Shown: positions 36,338 to 49,285 of the stretch, one piece after another
Position numbering within the stretch: position 1 is the stretch's first letter
How the letters are laid out: every line of letters starts with the position of its first letter
DNA from: Salarias fasciatus
Taxonomy: Eukaryota > Chordata > Actinopteri > Blenniiformes > Blenniidae
Assembly: GCF_902148845.1 (NCBI RefSeq)
Contig: NC_043753.1
Coordinates: forward strand, 12,777,843 to 12,841,842
Length of the DNA: 64,000 nucleotides
Direction: 5' to 3'
Position numbers and translations under genes: made by a program
Notes under the pieces: generated by a model
What the model saw: the letters and a program-made list of their open reading frames with translations, nothing else
Told to the model about the DNA's origin: nothing
The model's database searches: none

Positions 36338-38285
36338 CCGAGCCGGATGGAGCGGCCGATGCGGGGCTGGTGATGGCTGCGCGCTACGCCGCTGAGATGA
36401 CTGCTCTGCCGCGCATCGCTGTTGGAAGTCAAGTTGATGGTTGTGATGTTCTCCGAGGAGGAGCAAAGCGGGTGGTATCAAGATGCTTCACTCCGGCCGA
36501 CGCTTTGTCATGTTGATCATCCGAGGAGGAGGAGGAGGAGGTGGGGTGGATGTACGATCTGCCCGAAGGGTCTTCCAGAAGCACCGAAAGGGGGGGAGGG
36601 AAGTGAAAGAGTTGGTCTTTAACTTCCAGCAGACCGCTGGCTCCAGCCTCACTATTTGAAGAGCAAACAATTAACAGTTTCATGTAAAACCCGCTGCGTA
36701 ATCGAGGCAGGAATGAGGTGTTATCTGTGAGCAGATCGCCTTTTCGCCCCGGGGGGCGAGGGTGGGATTGATTACCATATGACTGCAGAGAAACAGCCTG
36801 CAAACCAATAAATTACTCACGATAATAGCAACACTTCAGAATAACACGAGCGTATCTGAAAATGCTTTGAAAACAAGAGCTGAGAGGATTTACGCACTTT
36901 AAAGCAACTGTTCTTGAATGGATAGTAAAATCAAATTGCATTCGGCACTATTTGACTTTTTTTAAATGATGGTTTACATTATGGTATTAGAAGATATTAG
37001 GTTTATTTAACATGAAATACCTAATCTGAGACTGGCAAACCTAATTGAAACGTCGTGGGGGAGGTGCGCTGTGTGTGAAGGAGTGGGAACTTTTGACTGA
37101 ACTTACAATCAACAATTTTTGATGTTCAATATACATAAAGACTGGCTAATATACAAAACATAAAAGTGGTAGAATTTCGACAGTTTGTGAAATGTCGTGT
37201 CGAAAACAACAAATTTAATGAATCAGATTATTCTCGAGTTACTGGAATTGTGTGTGAACATGCAGTTTTACGCAACTGATGCATATTTATCCTGCCTCAG
37301 ACCTTATAAATTCCATCTCAGATTTGGAAAATATAAATTTAGTAGATCATATGTTGTGGAAATGACATTTAAAAAAAAATACGTGATTTGGTTTTGCAAG
37401 GTGTTGCGCGCTGGGGTGACATTATGCCATTCAGCGTCGAAAGGCTGAGTTTCGGGAATGTATCTCTTTTGTTCAACTTAATGTAGTGCTAATGTGCATA
37501 GTCTTGCCTCCCAGCAAGACAGTGAAAACAAGTTGGATTAGAAGGACCCCCACAGGCAAGCTGGAGACCGTTCCTTCCCGTAGGGACTGCTTTGCATGTG
37601 AACAAATACCAGGGAGCATCCAACACCATTTGCGGGTTTTCTGGCGCTTCCAAGCCGGTAAGTGTTATAAGTGGGCAGGATATTCACACCTCAAACATGA
37701 GCGATCATGTTTCGCCTCTAGGTGCTGGAAACAGAGCTACTTCGAAATCAACTAAAGCAAAAAAAAAAAAAAAAAAAAAAAAAAGCTTCCAAGAATCAAC
37801 ATTTTCTTGGATTTTGTAGGTTTAACTCGGGCTTCAGGCTTTAATGTGTCATCTTAGTCGACCTTTTTCACACCAGATGAGATAATGAAACAGCTCAAGT
37901 GTTTGCTTACAAGGGAAGTTACAGGAAGAAAATAACAAACAGGTCATATGACCAAGGTACGTTTTTGGTCTTATTCCTTTTGTTAATTCATTTACCTTTC
38001 CTTTTCAGTGCTACTAGTGGGTTTTTTTTTGTTGTTGTTGTTTGTTTTGTTTCCACATAACACCAAAAATGGACAATTCAAATCAAAAACTGTGGAACAT
38101 GTTTTTTTTTTCCATGATGCAGTCAACAAGTAATATGGCACGTGTGGAAAAATTCTTACCACATTTATGTACAGGCAGTTATTTTCGTATTTACTTCCTC
38201 ATTCAAACGTTGCCAGCATGTCTCTTGAACTCACCTGCTGCTGTTTCTGTCATTGATTCTCTTCCTTTCCTGTTCCTGACAGTCT

Positions 38286-38299
38286 GCCCCCTCTAGTGG
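38286..38299 (-). promoter_or_regulatory. CTCF-like motif
   Basis: Reads CCACTAGAGGGGGC on the minus strand, close to the vertebrate CTCF core CCASYAGRGGGCGC. Single-site inference by eye. Confidence 0.45.
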
Positions 38300-40803
38300 T
38301 TCCAATAAAACCTCACTGGGAAGATTAACTTGTCAAACTGGGATTCAGACACTGTAGTGACAAAAGTTTATTTTACTTTTATTTGAAAAGTGGAATATTT
38401 ACACATTGCTCTTTATGCATTATGTTTAGACCCGCATTTGCCTTACTCCTCATAACGTGGCATTTGTTTCCAAGCACAGTGATTCCAATAGAAATGGTCA
38501 ATCTGTGTCTTCCTGTCTGCTGGAGTGCCACTTAATAGGTTTTGAATGGATTAGTGAAGGAGACCTGAAAACAATGGGAAGCTGCATGAATGGGATGGCG
38601 TCGGGGATCAGGAACTTCACATAGGCTGATTGTGTGTGGACAAATCCTCACTAAGCTGTCCTGTGATATATCCTAATGATTGGATGAAGGTGGAATAAAG
38701 GTTTGCTTCTGTGATATAAAGTGGAAGAATTGTCAATAGTCTTGTCACAGCTCTAATGATACAAGAATTTTCTTTTTGATTTTTGGTCATCTTTTACAAT
38801 AATGAAAGACATTGATTCGATTGTTTATTGTATGAATAGACATAAAGGGTCCTGCAAATTTAGATAACAATTGTCAACCAATTCTAACTTTCAAGTAACG
38901 TGTTGATGCACATGCACTAATGCAGTAATACAGCATCTATTTACAGCACTGAACAAATAGGAAGAGCAGGTTTTGCTCCAAGCTGTTTTCCTTTCATGTC
39001 TCTGTAGAGTATCACAGCATGGTCACAGCAGGGTTTGCAGATCACAGGATTGTGGCTTGTCTGCCCGTTTTCAGGAATTAGCAGCCAATTCTGAAGCTGC
39101 CAGGAGTGTTTTGTGCTGAGCTATTTTACAATCATCCAACAGTGTGGTCAGTCAGCTTTGATTAATTGATATTTAATTGTGGGATGGTTAACATCTATAT
39201 ATAATCTGTACAGCATGGTGGAATACAAAAAAAATCTAAAAGATTAAAGTAACACAGTGCAATCAGATTGGTTGAACGTGTTACAACATGCAGCAACTAA
39301 AGTAATATATTTCAGATCTGGCTATAGTAGGGCAGCTATAGAAATTATCTCTATGAAGGTAAAAAAAAAAACCCACAAGCTGCATCCTCTTAAATGATCT
39401 GAAAATATTTCTATTTATGGTTTTAGATATTGTGGGTTGATTAATTGTTGTGTGCACAGGTCAAGAAACCTGCACATTAGCATTAAAAGAGGTCAGTACG
39501 AAGTGTAATAATTTGTGTTGAATTTGCGTGAAACACGACAAGCTTCCTTAAGAGTGAAGAAAACCACAGAACCGGATTGTCGCCTCTAATAGCTGAGATG
39601 TGTTTTTCTTTATACCTCAGATTCTGTCACTGATTTGAGAAACCACCACCAGCACTGCCTTAATGTTCTGTTATCGGAAGGACCAGACCATAATTAGTTG
39701 TTTCCTTGTATGTGTTACACCAATTAACCAGATCTGGTTTGTACAGAAAAATGAGATTTTTAACAAATAAAATGCACAAAGCTTGGATTGTTTTCTTTAA
39801 GTCCTTTTTATAGTTCAGTCTTTAGTTTGATTTTCTTAAATATAGACTCACAGCCCATCGCATCAAGTATTGTGTTGAACCCTGTTTTGACTTCAGAACT
39901 GCATTTCTTGTGGTGTGAATTCAATCTGTTATTAGATGTGATGTATAGATATGATTATATGAAAGTGTTATTGCAGAAATACACAACAAGCATGTGTATT
40001 GTTTCATATCAAATCCAAAGAATGTATATGTACTGAAATCTGATGAGCAAAGAGAAACCAATATGTGATGTTGAAAGAACAATGTGAAGTGAGATGAGCT
40101 TTGCAAAAGGTTTGTTGTGTTTTTGGAAGCAGCCTTCAGATTATATATGAACTGATGGACAACAATAAAAAAGAGATGTGGTGAACAGTTGGTTGTGACA
40201 GATTAAAAGTGGTAAAATATTCCTGAAAAATCTTTGCAACCAACTTTGTTGTTCAGTAAACACTGGCCTTTTTGTTGTGGTTTGTATTGTTTGCTATCTG
40301 TTGGGATTATTAATGATGAAGTGATTTATTAAATTTTTTTCTTGTTTGACCTTCATTCAAAATTCACCTTGTATTTTAATGTGTTAGAATACTTTTATGG
40401 ACATCATTTTTGGGCAAAAACGAAAAAACGAGAAAATGACCCGTTTATTGGTATCTGATTATGTCAATTTGACAGGAAATCAAAGTAACAAAAGGTACCT
40501 TGTCCATCATTATCAATATAAAGATAATTAGAAAAGCTTTGTTACTTATCAGTAATTTTGTGCTTAGTGTCCTGCGTTTTTATCTGTTCCTAATTTTTTG
40601 CAGGCCTGAATAATTAAATGACGTGTATGTAGATATCTGTTGCTTTTTATTTAACTTTGGGTATTGTATTTGCACCTATCTTTATTCCCATTTCTTATGT
40701 TGTCTCTCAATCGATAGGACTGTGGGAGGGAATTGTAAAAAACACTTTTTCCTGTGAGTCTAGAGTGCAAACCAATTCACCACAATGCAACTCCTTTCTC
40801 AAA

Positions 40804-40804
<1 letters not shown>

Positions 40805-40852
<48 letters not shown>
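40805..40852. repeat. (AAT)n microsatellite
   Basis: Trinucleotide array in the intergenic region. The poly-Asn frame across it is an artefact. Confidence 0.95.
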
Positions 40853-40853
<1 letters not shown>

Positions 40854-40980
40854 GTTTAGCTCATCTAACTATTAGATCTAATTAAATGCAAAATTGCAGG
40901 AGGAGGATGAAATATTTATTTAAATTTTAAACATTTTAAAATTTTAAAATAAATCTGGACAGTAAAATATCATTAAATTA

Positions 40981-41019
40981 CCCCCCCCCCCCCAAAAAAA
41001 AAAAAAAAAAAAAAAAAAA
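40981..41019. repeat. Adjacent poly-C and poly-A tracts
   Basis: About 14 C followed by about 25 A, about 100 bp upstream of the ppp1r16a CpG-rich promoter. Copy number is likely unstable and prone to sequencing error. Confidence 0.9.
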
Positions 41020-41084
41020 GACGTCTTTTTAAAAAATCTTGTGTTCACCAATTATTAGATTAAAAAAAATGAAATAATTTCCTC

Positions 41085-41278
41085 TGGAAGTGGAAGACGC
41101 TTTCGGGGACTGTGCTTTGGCGCCCCCTAGCGGAGCCCATCTGAAGGGAGGAGAGGGCGCGGGTCCGGTTGTTATGGTGAAGCATTTCCCCGGAGGACGG
41201 ACCACAGCCGGAGTAGGAGCCTCATTCAGTTTCACGGCAGACCTTCAGGGGACCTGGAGCTGACGGCACGGCCAGCAG
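41085..41278 (+). promoter_or_regulatory. ppp1r16a promoter and non-coding first exon
   Basis: CpG-rich block that continues to about 41480. It ends in a donor CCAGCAG|GTAACT (intron from 41279). No coding frame of interest leads out of it, so the first exon is untranslated. The next exon begins at 49851, giving a first intron of about 8.6 kb. A CTCF-like site lies at 41120-41133. Confidence 0.65.
41120..41133 (-). promoter_or_regulatory. CTCF-like motif at the ppp1r16a promoter
   Basis: Reads CCGCTAGGGGGCGC on the minus strand, a very close match to the CTCF core. It sits at the upstream edge of the CpG-rich block. Confidence 0.55.
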
Positions 41279-43046
41279 GTAACTTGTCGCCCCGCCGTTT
41301 CCTCTCGCCTCACCGCGCTGCGCTCGGTTGGATCGTCCCGGTTCGCTCGGACTGAGTTGGGTCGCTTTAATTTCCAGCTCCTTCTTTTAATCAGCGCGTG
41401 CAGCCCTGACGACTGAAAGCTAACCTGAGGCTAAAGGTAATGTTAGCACCGCTTCAATGGCAGCCGCTCCGCAGGTGTTTCCTCCCATTTTAAACCGGCG
41501 GTTGTCGCCAAGTTGGGATAAACTCGCCAGCCTTTTAGCTTTATCCCGTCCTGAGAGCGATGAATGAAGTCAGGTAGCTTAAACGAGCTGCTTACCCACC
41601 TGTCAAACTAACCACCTGTTGAGCCCCAGGACCGCTGGGTAGGCTAGCTAATCTCCTGCAGCCGACCTGTTAAAGTTTATTTTACTGCTATTTAATGACA
41701 CTTCTAGCCTGTCAAAGCGACCATGCTAAGAGTGTTTTCTAGTGAACCTTGTCTTGTGAGGTGAAATATTCAGTCACATTTGGCTGCATGTGCTGCAAAA
41801 CACATTTATATGACTGACTGCAGCTCATAGTTCAATGTCCACAAGGTCCCATTCATTATGTGACTGCTTTCATTTCTAATGGGGATTGTTGACAAAAATA
41901 AAGTTTTTAATAAAACTATTACCTTAGAAGGAGACTGCATAGCTCACTATCCTCTGTATCGGTGTTTAACCATTATTGCCTTAGATTAAAATTCTCCTCA
42001 GCCTCATGGCAGATTTATTGCATTTGAAAGAGATATATTAGACATGAAATGTAGGTTTATCTGTGTAACAGATAAAGTGCTACTGATCATTTTAAATGCC
42101 ATATTGTATGTCTAAAGGTCCCCTGTGTGGCTGAAATAATTAGCTTGTCTTATGATACAGATTATTCAGCAGCTGGTTTTGCCATTGTATCTGTAGTATC
42201 AGTAACTAAACACAAAGTGGATGCCTTGAGGTTTGAGACCAGAATAAGATTAATTCATATCCTGTCGCCACTGGCAGGATATGACAGAACAGGGTCTGCC
42301 ATGACATGGCGATAACTCACAAGCCGTTCATGATGAGAATACAAATACTATTATAAAGTAGAGAAATACCATCCATATATCCGTGTCGAGTTCCTCAGTA
42401 CGCACATCACACACTAGACACAATCACAGATTCACGAGTTGGTCACACGTTTGGAACAACAGCCTTCCAGTGGCATCAAAAACACACAGTGACTTTGTCT
42501 GCTAAATACTGAAAGTTAAAGTCATCCTGGAAAAATAGAAGTATTGGCTTTACGGAGCTTTTTGTCCACATTGCCTTAAAGTTCATAGGGGATTTGAAAT
42601 GTTATTGTTTGGATGTAAATTGTGAATATCACATTTGTAGATACTACAAACAATAAGCGAATTTCAAGAAACCAGATCATTCAAGCTGAACTTACCGTGT
42701 TTTCTTTTTTTGCACACAAAGTGCTTAAACCTCCTGATATTTCCCCCCTCTTGCTGAAGCATTTCTTTACCAACATTTCTGTGCTTTTAAATGTGAGACA
42801 CTGCTGGAAGCTGTCACATACATCTTTTTCTGTGAGCTCTGGTTAAGGATCCTTGTTTCCTTTTACCGCTGTGCCTGTTTGACACAATCCTGCTTCCTGC
42901 TTGTTTGTTTCCTCGCCGTCCTTCCTCCCCCTCAAATTCTACTCTATCTCCTTCACATTCTTCCCTCCACATCCTTCTTCCCACTCCATATCCTGTCTTC
43001 CAGAAGGAGCAGTAGCTCTTTGTATATTTTTGTCATGACACCAACT

Positions 43047-43199
43047 CTCTCTCTCTGTGTCTCTCTCTGTGTCTCTGTCTCTCTCTGTCTCTCTCTGTCT
43101 CTCTCTGTCTCTCTCTGTCTCTCTCTGTCTCTCTCTCTGTCTCTCTCTGTCTCTCTCTGTCTCTCTCTGTCTCTCTCTCTGTCTCTCTCTCTCTCTCTT
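43047..43199. repeat. (CTCTGT/CTCTCTGT)n microsatellite
   Basis: Pyrimidine-rich array of CTCT and GTCT units in ppp1r16a intron 1. The Leu/Ser-only frames across it are artefacts. Confidence 0.95.
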
Positions 43200-43700
43200 G
43201 CTCTGCTCTTGGCTGCTTTGCAGAATTATTGAGATTTCTAGGTGATTACATGGAGCAACTCGAACCTTTACACATGATAAGGCTTATTGCAGATCCTCCT
43301 CTCTCTCTCTTTTGTAGCCACTCTCCTTCAGGTCTTCCCTAAAGGCCTGTGTCTACGTTTATTCCCTCTAAGGCTCACTAACATACATTTAATGATTCAA
43401 ACTAAGCCCTGTTTATGTCTTGGTTTGTCTGGTCTACAAACCATCACCAGAATGTGTTTAATTTACTGTGATTGAAGCACAGAAAACCAGCCACTTTTCA
43501 GTTCACCGACAGCCAATGTAATCATAAATTGCTCATCAACTTGAACCAGTGGTTTCCCTCTGATTGCTTCGACAAAGGAGTGCAGCCCTCTTCAGTCCCT
43601 GAATCAACAAAACATAGTGAAGCTCACACACAAGCCAAAGCTGAAGTCAAAAAAAAAAAAAAAGCAATGTGCAGTTTCCCAGGTCTGTTTTAGATTCTTG

Positions 43701-43840
43701 AACAGGGGTGAGCAATCCTGATCCAGGAAGTCCTTCATGTTTGTAATGTCTTCCTTCTTCAAGACATCCGAGTTTGATGAGTTTGTCATCACTGCAACAC
43801 AAAACCAGGCCCTCTAAGAGCTGGAGGTAACACCCCTTTT
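43701..43840. mobile_element. Short hAT-like MITE remnant
   Basis: Left end CAGGGGTGAGCAATCCTG and right end (reverse complement) AAGGGGTGTTACCTCCAG resemble the CAGGGGTG termini of common fish non-autonomous hAT elements. An 8-bp target duplication is not evident, so boundaries are approximate. Confidence 0.45.
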
Positions 43841-43898
43841 TTATGGTTTACTTTGAGATGTGCAGAACTAACTTGGACAGCATTTAGAGCAGCCGAAG

Positions 43899-43911
43899 CC
43901 CCCCCCCCCCC

Positions 43912-43988
<77 letters not shown>
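43899..43988. repeat. Poly-C tract joined to (CA)n microsatellite
   Basis: About 30 C followed by about 30 CA units, in ppp1r16a intron 1. Likely a slippage hotspot. Confidence 0.95.
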
Positions 43989-43993
<5 letters not shown>

Positions 43994-45499
43994 ATATCTG
44001 CCAGCCTTTCAGTTTGGGTCCTGGACCCTAGGTTGGGAATCACTGACAAGCGACCTGACCATTTGGCAGGCCGTGTTGGTCACTTGGCAGGGTTTCAAAG
44101 TACAGTCAGGATCATTCCTGAAGCATCAAGTCACATCAACTCAGCATTGTTTGTTTCACTGAATGCTTCTGGAACGTACTGCGTGTCAAAATAAAAATCG
44201 CTCACTGTGCCGGTGGCTGCATGCAACTGCTGTCTGGCGCTGTTTCCAGCATCAAGTTTGAGCTGTGAAGTTCAGTGTATTCTCTTTTGTGTAGTTATAC
44301 GTTCAGTCACAAGTTGTTATGCTTAGGTGCCACCCATTTCATGTGTGTGTGTTCATAGTACTCTATTCATTCCTGCTGTTGAATGAAAGTTTGTGTTCCT
44401 CAGCAGTTGAAGACTGCCCTTCCTGTCACGTCACTGCACGGAAAAGAAGTCCGCAGGTACTTTTTTTTCCCCAAATGCAGAAAATATTGGTTTTACTTCT
44501 GTGTGTCCGATTTGCAAGAGCTTGGAGAGTATCAGTAATCTCACCTTGTATTTCCTCGTCTGTCTGGGATGTCTGACTCAGAGGATCACAAGCTTTTTTT
44601 TACAGTCTCATAACTGACAAATTCCTTGTTCTCCATTTGAGAAGGGGTTTAATGCATCTGAGGGTAAAGGAACAGCTAATAAAAAGCAAGTTTATGGAGC
44701 TGCAGCATTGACAGGAGGCCACAAGCTCTCAAATGTTAACAGGACACACAGGTAAGACTACAGAGAAATAATGATTTCTCATATATTTCTATTGAATTGC
44801 TTTCGCCTCAACTGTATTGTTTTATGTATTAGTACGTCGATATATGTCAGGCTGGTTGGTTTTCTTCAGGATCATTTGAGACATGTTTGTTTCTGTTGGT
44901 GCTGTCGGTTGTAGTGTTTTAGTTTGTAGAATCGGTTGGAAAAGCATATTTAAAGAGGAGATTAGTAGTTTTCCCATCCTGGAAAAAATAACTACTAAAC
45001 ATGAGGTCACTGCTGGTTACTGAATCAGCTGTTTGCCTGTGTGGCCAACATTGGAGTCTCACCCTGCCAGGACCTGTAATTTATAAAAAAAAGAAATTTC
45101 TTTGTGGCTACACTACACATTCTGTTTTTCCTTGGTCCTAAACTACTATCCTCAAGGCGACTTTCACAGCTGTCTCCACTTGAGCGCTCTAAAGCAAATA
45201 CTGAACAGAGAGGCTATAGTCAAGGCAAAGTAAACTTTTACCAACAACAGAATCTTGGCCACTCTTGACTTTCTGCACAGTACTGGTTTACACAAAGAGG
45301 CGGGAGGAGCGGTGACTGATGCACACATGGACTGTGCAAGAATCCTGAGCTCAGTGTTGGTGTGAACTGTGAGCCGGCAAGTTAGAGAGAAATTAAAATG
45401 CTCAACTTGCCTTGTTACCACCAATTCATTCAGGGAGCTCTGCTCTGCATGGTGCCATTTATAGAGCATATTTGTTTGAGTTGCGGTCTTAAAAACTGT

Positions 45500-45780
45500 A
45501 ATCATTTTGTGTCCTCTGTGCAGTGGGTAGTGCTCGCAGCTCACATGGAGAGTGTCTTTAGTTTGAGTTCTGCGCAGAGTTTGCATGTCACTGTGCATGT
45601 GCAGAGTTTCTCCAAAAAACATGCAGTTGAGACTAATTTATGATTATAAACTGCCTCTTTGTGTAAATGTGTTACTGTTTGTCTTTGCTGTGTGATGGAT
45701 TGCCAATCTGTCAAGGCTGTGCCCCGCCTTCTCCCATTGTCAGTTGGGATCAGTTGCAGGTATCTGTGACCCTCGGTGCC
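45500..45780 (+). repeat. Old tRNA-derived SINE copy
   Basis: Shows, in order, a degenerate tRNA-like head (GCAGTGGGTAGTGCTCGC, then GTTTGAGTTC at the B-box position), the body segment around GAGTTTGCATGT, and the tail segment TGTGCCCCGCCTTCTCCCAT...CAGTTGGGATCAGTTGCAGG typical of abundant fish SINEs. It is too diverged to be a working tRNA gene. Confidence 0.65.
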
Positions 45781-46624
45781 ATAAGGTGGTTTGATTTTGT
45801 TCCTGTAATGTCCATAGTGTGCATACATGAGGAAAATCAGAAATTTTCAATAACCTTAATATTTTTGTTCCAACTCCTTGAGCGAGACACTGAACCCTGA
45901 ATTATTTCCAAGAGTGGCTGCTAGCTCCTCCTTGATGGGCCATGCTAGCCAGTGAACTGGTGATTATGATTAGCAGTGCAAAGTGCATTGAGACTCCTTA
46001 AGCAGTGTGAGGCACGCACATGCAAGTAAAATCTCAGATAAACTTCACAATGACAGGAGGTAATGTGTAACTCGGTACTCAAACTGCGTTATTCCACATA
46101 CTGTGCAGTATATTACATACAAGAACACAGGAAATGTAAATTCAGGAAATACAGTTTCAACAATACATGTACAAAGTAGGCTATTTTGTTGATATCTGAC
46201 ATGTGCAATATGCTTTACCATTAATTCCACTCGATGTGCATACTTAGTATGAGGCGCATGAATTTCCCAAGCATATTTTTCTGTGTGCTTCTGCTCCTCA
46301 GCTGTGCAGAACCTATGTACATTTCACCATGAGTGCAATGAAAGATATATCTCAGAAAATAATGCTGTGCAGAATTTGTCACACATATAAATTACCATCT
46401 GTGTGAAATTACTGCTGTTGGTGATGAGGCATACGTGTTCTCAGCCGAGATAATTTAGAAGGTTTTGCAGTGGCAGTTAATCATTGCCTCATTGGACAAT
46501 GCATTGGATACAATCAGGTGATAATGAGAGTAATGTTTCCCCGAAGTGTCATACGAAGTGACTGAACTTTGGAAGTCAAATCGATCCTGGCAGTCAGTAT
46601 CACTGCAGCACCGTGTAGCCTCGA

Positions 46625-47219
46625 TAGTGAATCGGGATGGGAATCGAAAACTGTTTCTTGAGAACTGGTTCCCAGTGTTTCACTTCCTTGGAATCGTTTG
46701 CCAGTTTTGCAAACAGTTCTCCGGTCTGTTCCAGTCGGAGCGAATAATGTTACATGGCGACATTCACCAGCAGGGAACATGGCGCTTAATTGGCAAAGAC
46801 GCTCAAAAGTTTGGTTACATTTCATGCGAAAAGATAACAGGGCAACTTGAAATACTTGTAAAGTGGATATGTCATCAAATGGAGGAAATACTTCCAATAT
46901 AAGGAAACATTTGCACAAAAAACATGCGATAACTTTATATGAGTGTCGTGTTTTCGATCTGCTCCAGACTGAATCTCAACCCAGCAGCTGCAGTGTTAGC
47001 ATGTCCTCTACTGTTTATTGTGCAGGTATCTAACTATCTAACACAGCTTATCTTGTTAGTACCATTTGCCTCATTGTAAAACCTGCTATTACTAACTGTT
47101 GACGTTAAATCAACGTTTCCTCGTGCATTTTCCAAATGAGAATCAACAAAGCACTGAATCATTAAGCAGAATCAAAAATTGAATTGGAATGGTGAAAATC
47201 TTATCAATTCTCATCACTA
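46625..47219. mobile_element. Degraded hAT-type transposon fragment
   Basis: About 595 bp bounded by TAGTGA at 46625 and TCATCACTA at 47211-47219, imperfect inverted ends. Inside is the characteristic fish repeat phrase GGGAATCGAAAACTG...GAGAACTGGTTCC. A short stretch near 46858-46930 resembles the BED-finger region of hAT transposases. No intact transposase and no clear 8-bp target duplication. Confidence 0.5.
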
Positions 47220-49087
47220 TTCAGCCAGGGAATGATGTTTTCTTGTTTGTGTCCCTGGATTAGCCAAGCTCAACAGTATATTGTCTGCTCTTCTGCCTCA
47301 ACTCATTCTCCTGATACCCTGTGCTGATTGGCTTTGGCTGAGATTTGAGTTGTTAGGCTCACGCTGCCAAGAAAGCTAATCAGCAAACATTATCCTAAGT
47401 CCTGAGCGTGCACGTGCGTCTGTAAATGCATTGCGTTAGAGTGAGATTATTCATCGTATGCTTCTCATGGCTGTACTTATCTTGGCCTGTGGGTTTTTGT
47501 GCCTTTTGCGAGTGTTGGAATATTTCCTAAAATATATTTTGAAATGTTCTTCTAGAAACATAAAGCAATTGTTTTCATAATACTAGACAACATTATTACT
47601 CCGAACAAACAAATGCATGTTTATGTATAACATAATGGCCTTGGCCTTTGAATTGGGTCATCAATTTAAAAATGTGCAAGTGTTAAAGATTGCTCAAAAA
47701 TAATTAAATTAATAGATGTTTCTGAAATGTCTTCCACACCACTGTATTTGACATAGAATAAAATGGCAACACATAATAAATCATAGTCCAAATATATAGG
47801 TTAAATGAAAATTATTTTTAATTTGAGTCACACAAAACTAAGAGTTTAATCTTTATTCCACTGATCTTTCAGATTGTGTCTGGAATTATCCCACTAATGC
47901 AGCAGTCAAGTTCCTGCAGGGATTTTTCCTGTTCCTCCAATCTTTTCTTCTCGTAAAGCCTCTTAAAATGCCACAAACATGTCCCCATTTTTATTTCTTG
48001 GTTGTGGTGAGAAACTTGGGCCAAACCTGAATTAATCTAAATCACAAGTTGTAAGTGTTCCTTATTAAAAAAAGTTGGACACTTTTTTGTTTTTTCCAGT
48101 GTTGATATGAACCTTTATATTTAGAATGTGTTGCTTGTCCAGATTATTTATTGAGGTTGTGCTGTGATCGTTGGCCTGTTATGCTTTTGTTCAACATCTG
48201 TACAGTCCAAGTCTGTGTTTATGTGTGTTTGGTTTAAGTGACTTTTCCGTGTGGTGACCTGCCAGTCGATTTGGAAGTGTTAAGTTGTTACTTCATTCTA
48301 AGGAAATCCTTACATTGTGGCTTGCAACAAAGGGTGAGAGGTTATTTACCCTAAAAATAGTAGGAATGCATAGCAGGAACAAATGATAAAAGTCAGTCTC
48401 TCCTCAAGGCTAAAAGTATTAACCTAAGCTTTTAGTTGGCCTGGTTAGACCCTACAGAAGAGGCCCCAGCTCTGAAGACCTCTGAGCTTTAGTTATCCAG
48501 AATGACCTTCTTTTAATAAAGTACGCCCTTGAAGCACATGAATGTGTTATTTAGAAAAATGTTTAATGCAAAGGGTGCCGTCATGCAGATTTAGTCATAA
48601 TTTTCACTCCAGAGATGAAAGGTTTGGGATTTTATTTTTCACAGCTTTTCAAGAGATATGAGTGTGTCATGAGAATAGTGCGGCGCTTTTATGCAAACCA
48701 GCTGTTCATGTATTTTACATGTTTAAAGGGTAGAGGGTAAGGCTCTACTGCAGGAACTTGCGCATAAATGCTTCAGTGTCTAAAGGCCGCCAGCCTGCTC
48801 CAGCAGCTCAAGCTGCTTATGGCTAATCATTACATGCTGATAGTTCGACAATTTTAATCTTCCACGCTTCAGCCACCAGACTGTAGTCAGGAAACACATC
48901 GGCAAGCTGGCTTTAGAGCCTGGATTTTAGCTGTCATAAGGTGCCAAATTAAAACTAGGTCCACTGTGAACATGTTATTGAACAAGTGTGTTATTGAACA
49001 TTCTAAAACTTTCACATGGTTTTAAAAAGCTGCTGTTCCACTTTTATATCAGTCAGGTTCTGATGAAGGTGACTGTTTATAATATTT

Positions 49088-49285
49088 CAGTAGTGACAAC
49101 GGGTAAAGCTCTGACCTCGGTTCGGAGCATGCCCTCGTCTCTGAGACCACCTGTACTGAGCCCATCTCCACCCCCACCATGTCGTCAGCCTCTCCGATTA
49201 GTTTCTTGAGCCTGTTGATGTCATTCACGTTCAGCCTGCTGCCCCAGCATGCAACAGCATCGAGAATAGACGACCACATACACAA
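49088..49285 (-). mobile_element. LINE fragment (3' end of the reverse-transcriptase ORF)
   Basis: The minus strand encodes LDAVACWGSRLNVNDINRLK followed by KLIGEADDMVGVEM, a recognisable C-terminal segment of the ORF2 protein of non-LTR retrotransposons common in fish. Only this short 5'-truncated piece remains, in the first intron of ppp1r16a. Confidence 0.7.

Larger units (their letters stand above)
36820..41070. other. Intergenic region between foxh1 and ppp1r16a
   Basis: AT-rich, no exon recognised on either strand. It contains an A tract near 37759-37784, an (AAT)n array at 40805-40852 and a C/A homopolymer block at 40981-41019. A CTCF-like site lies at 38286-38299. As the shared upstream space of two divergent genes, it is where foxh1 embryonic enhancers could lie. 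Confidence 0.6.

Noticed and set aside
45500-45600. Possible tRNA gene
   Set aside because: The box A/B-like sequences are degenerate and are followed by a SINE body, so this is a SINE head.
45164-45622. 152-codon open frame on the minus strand
   Set aside because: It overlaps SINE-like sequence and has no recognisable domain or splice context. A chance frame in an intron.
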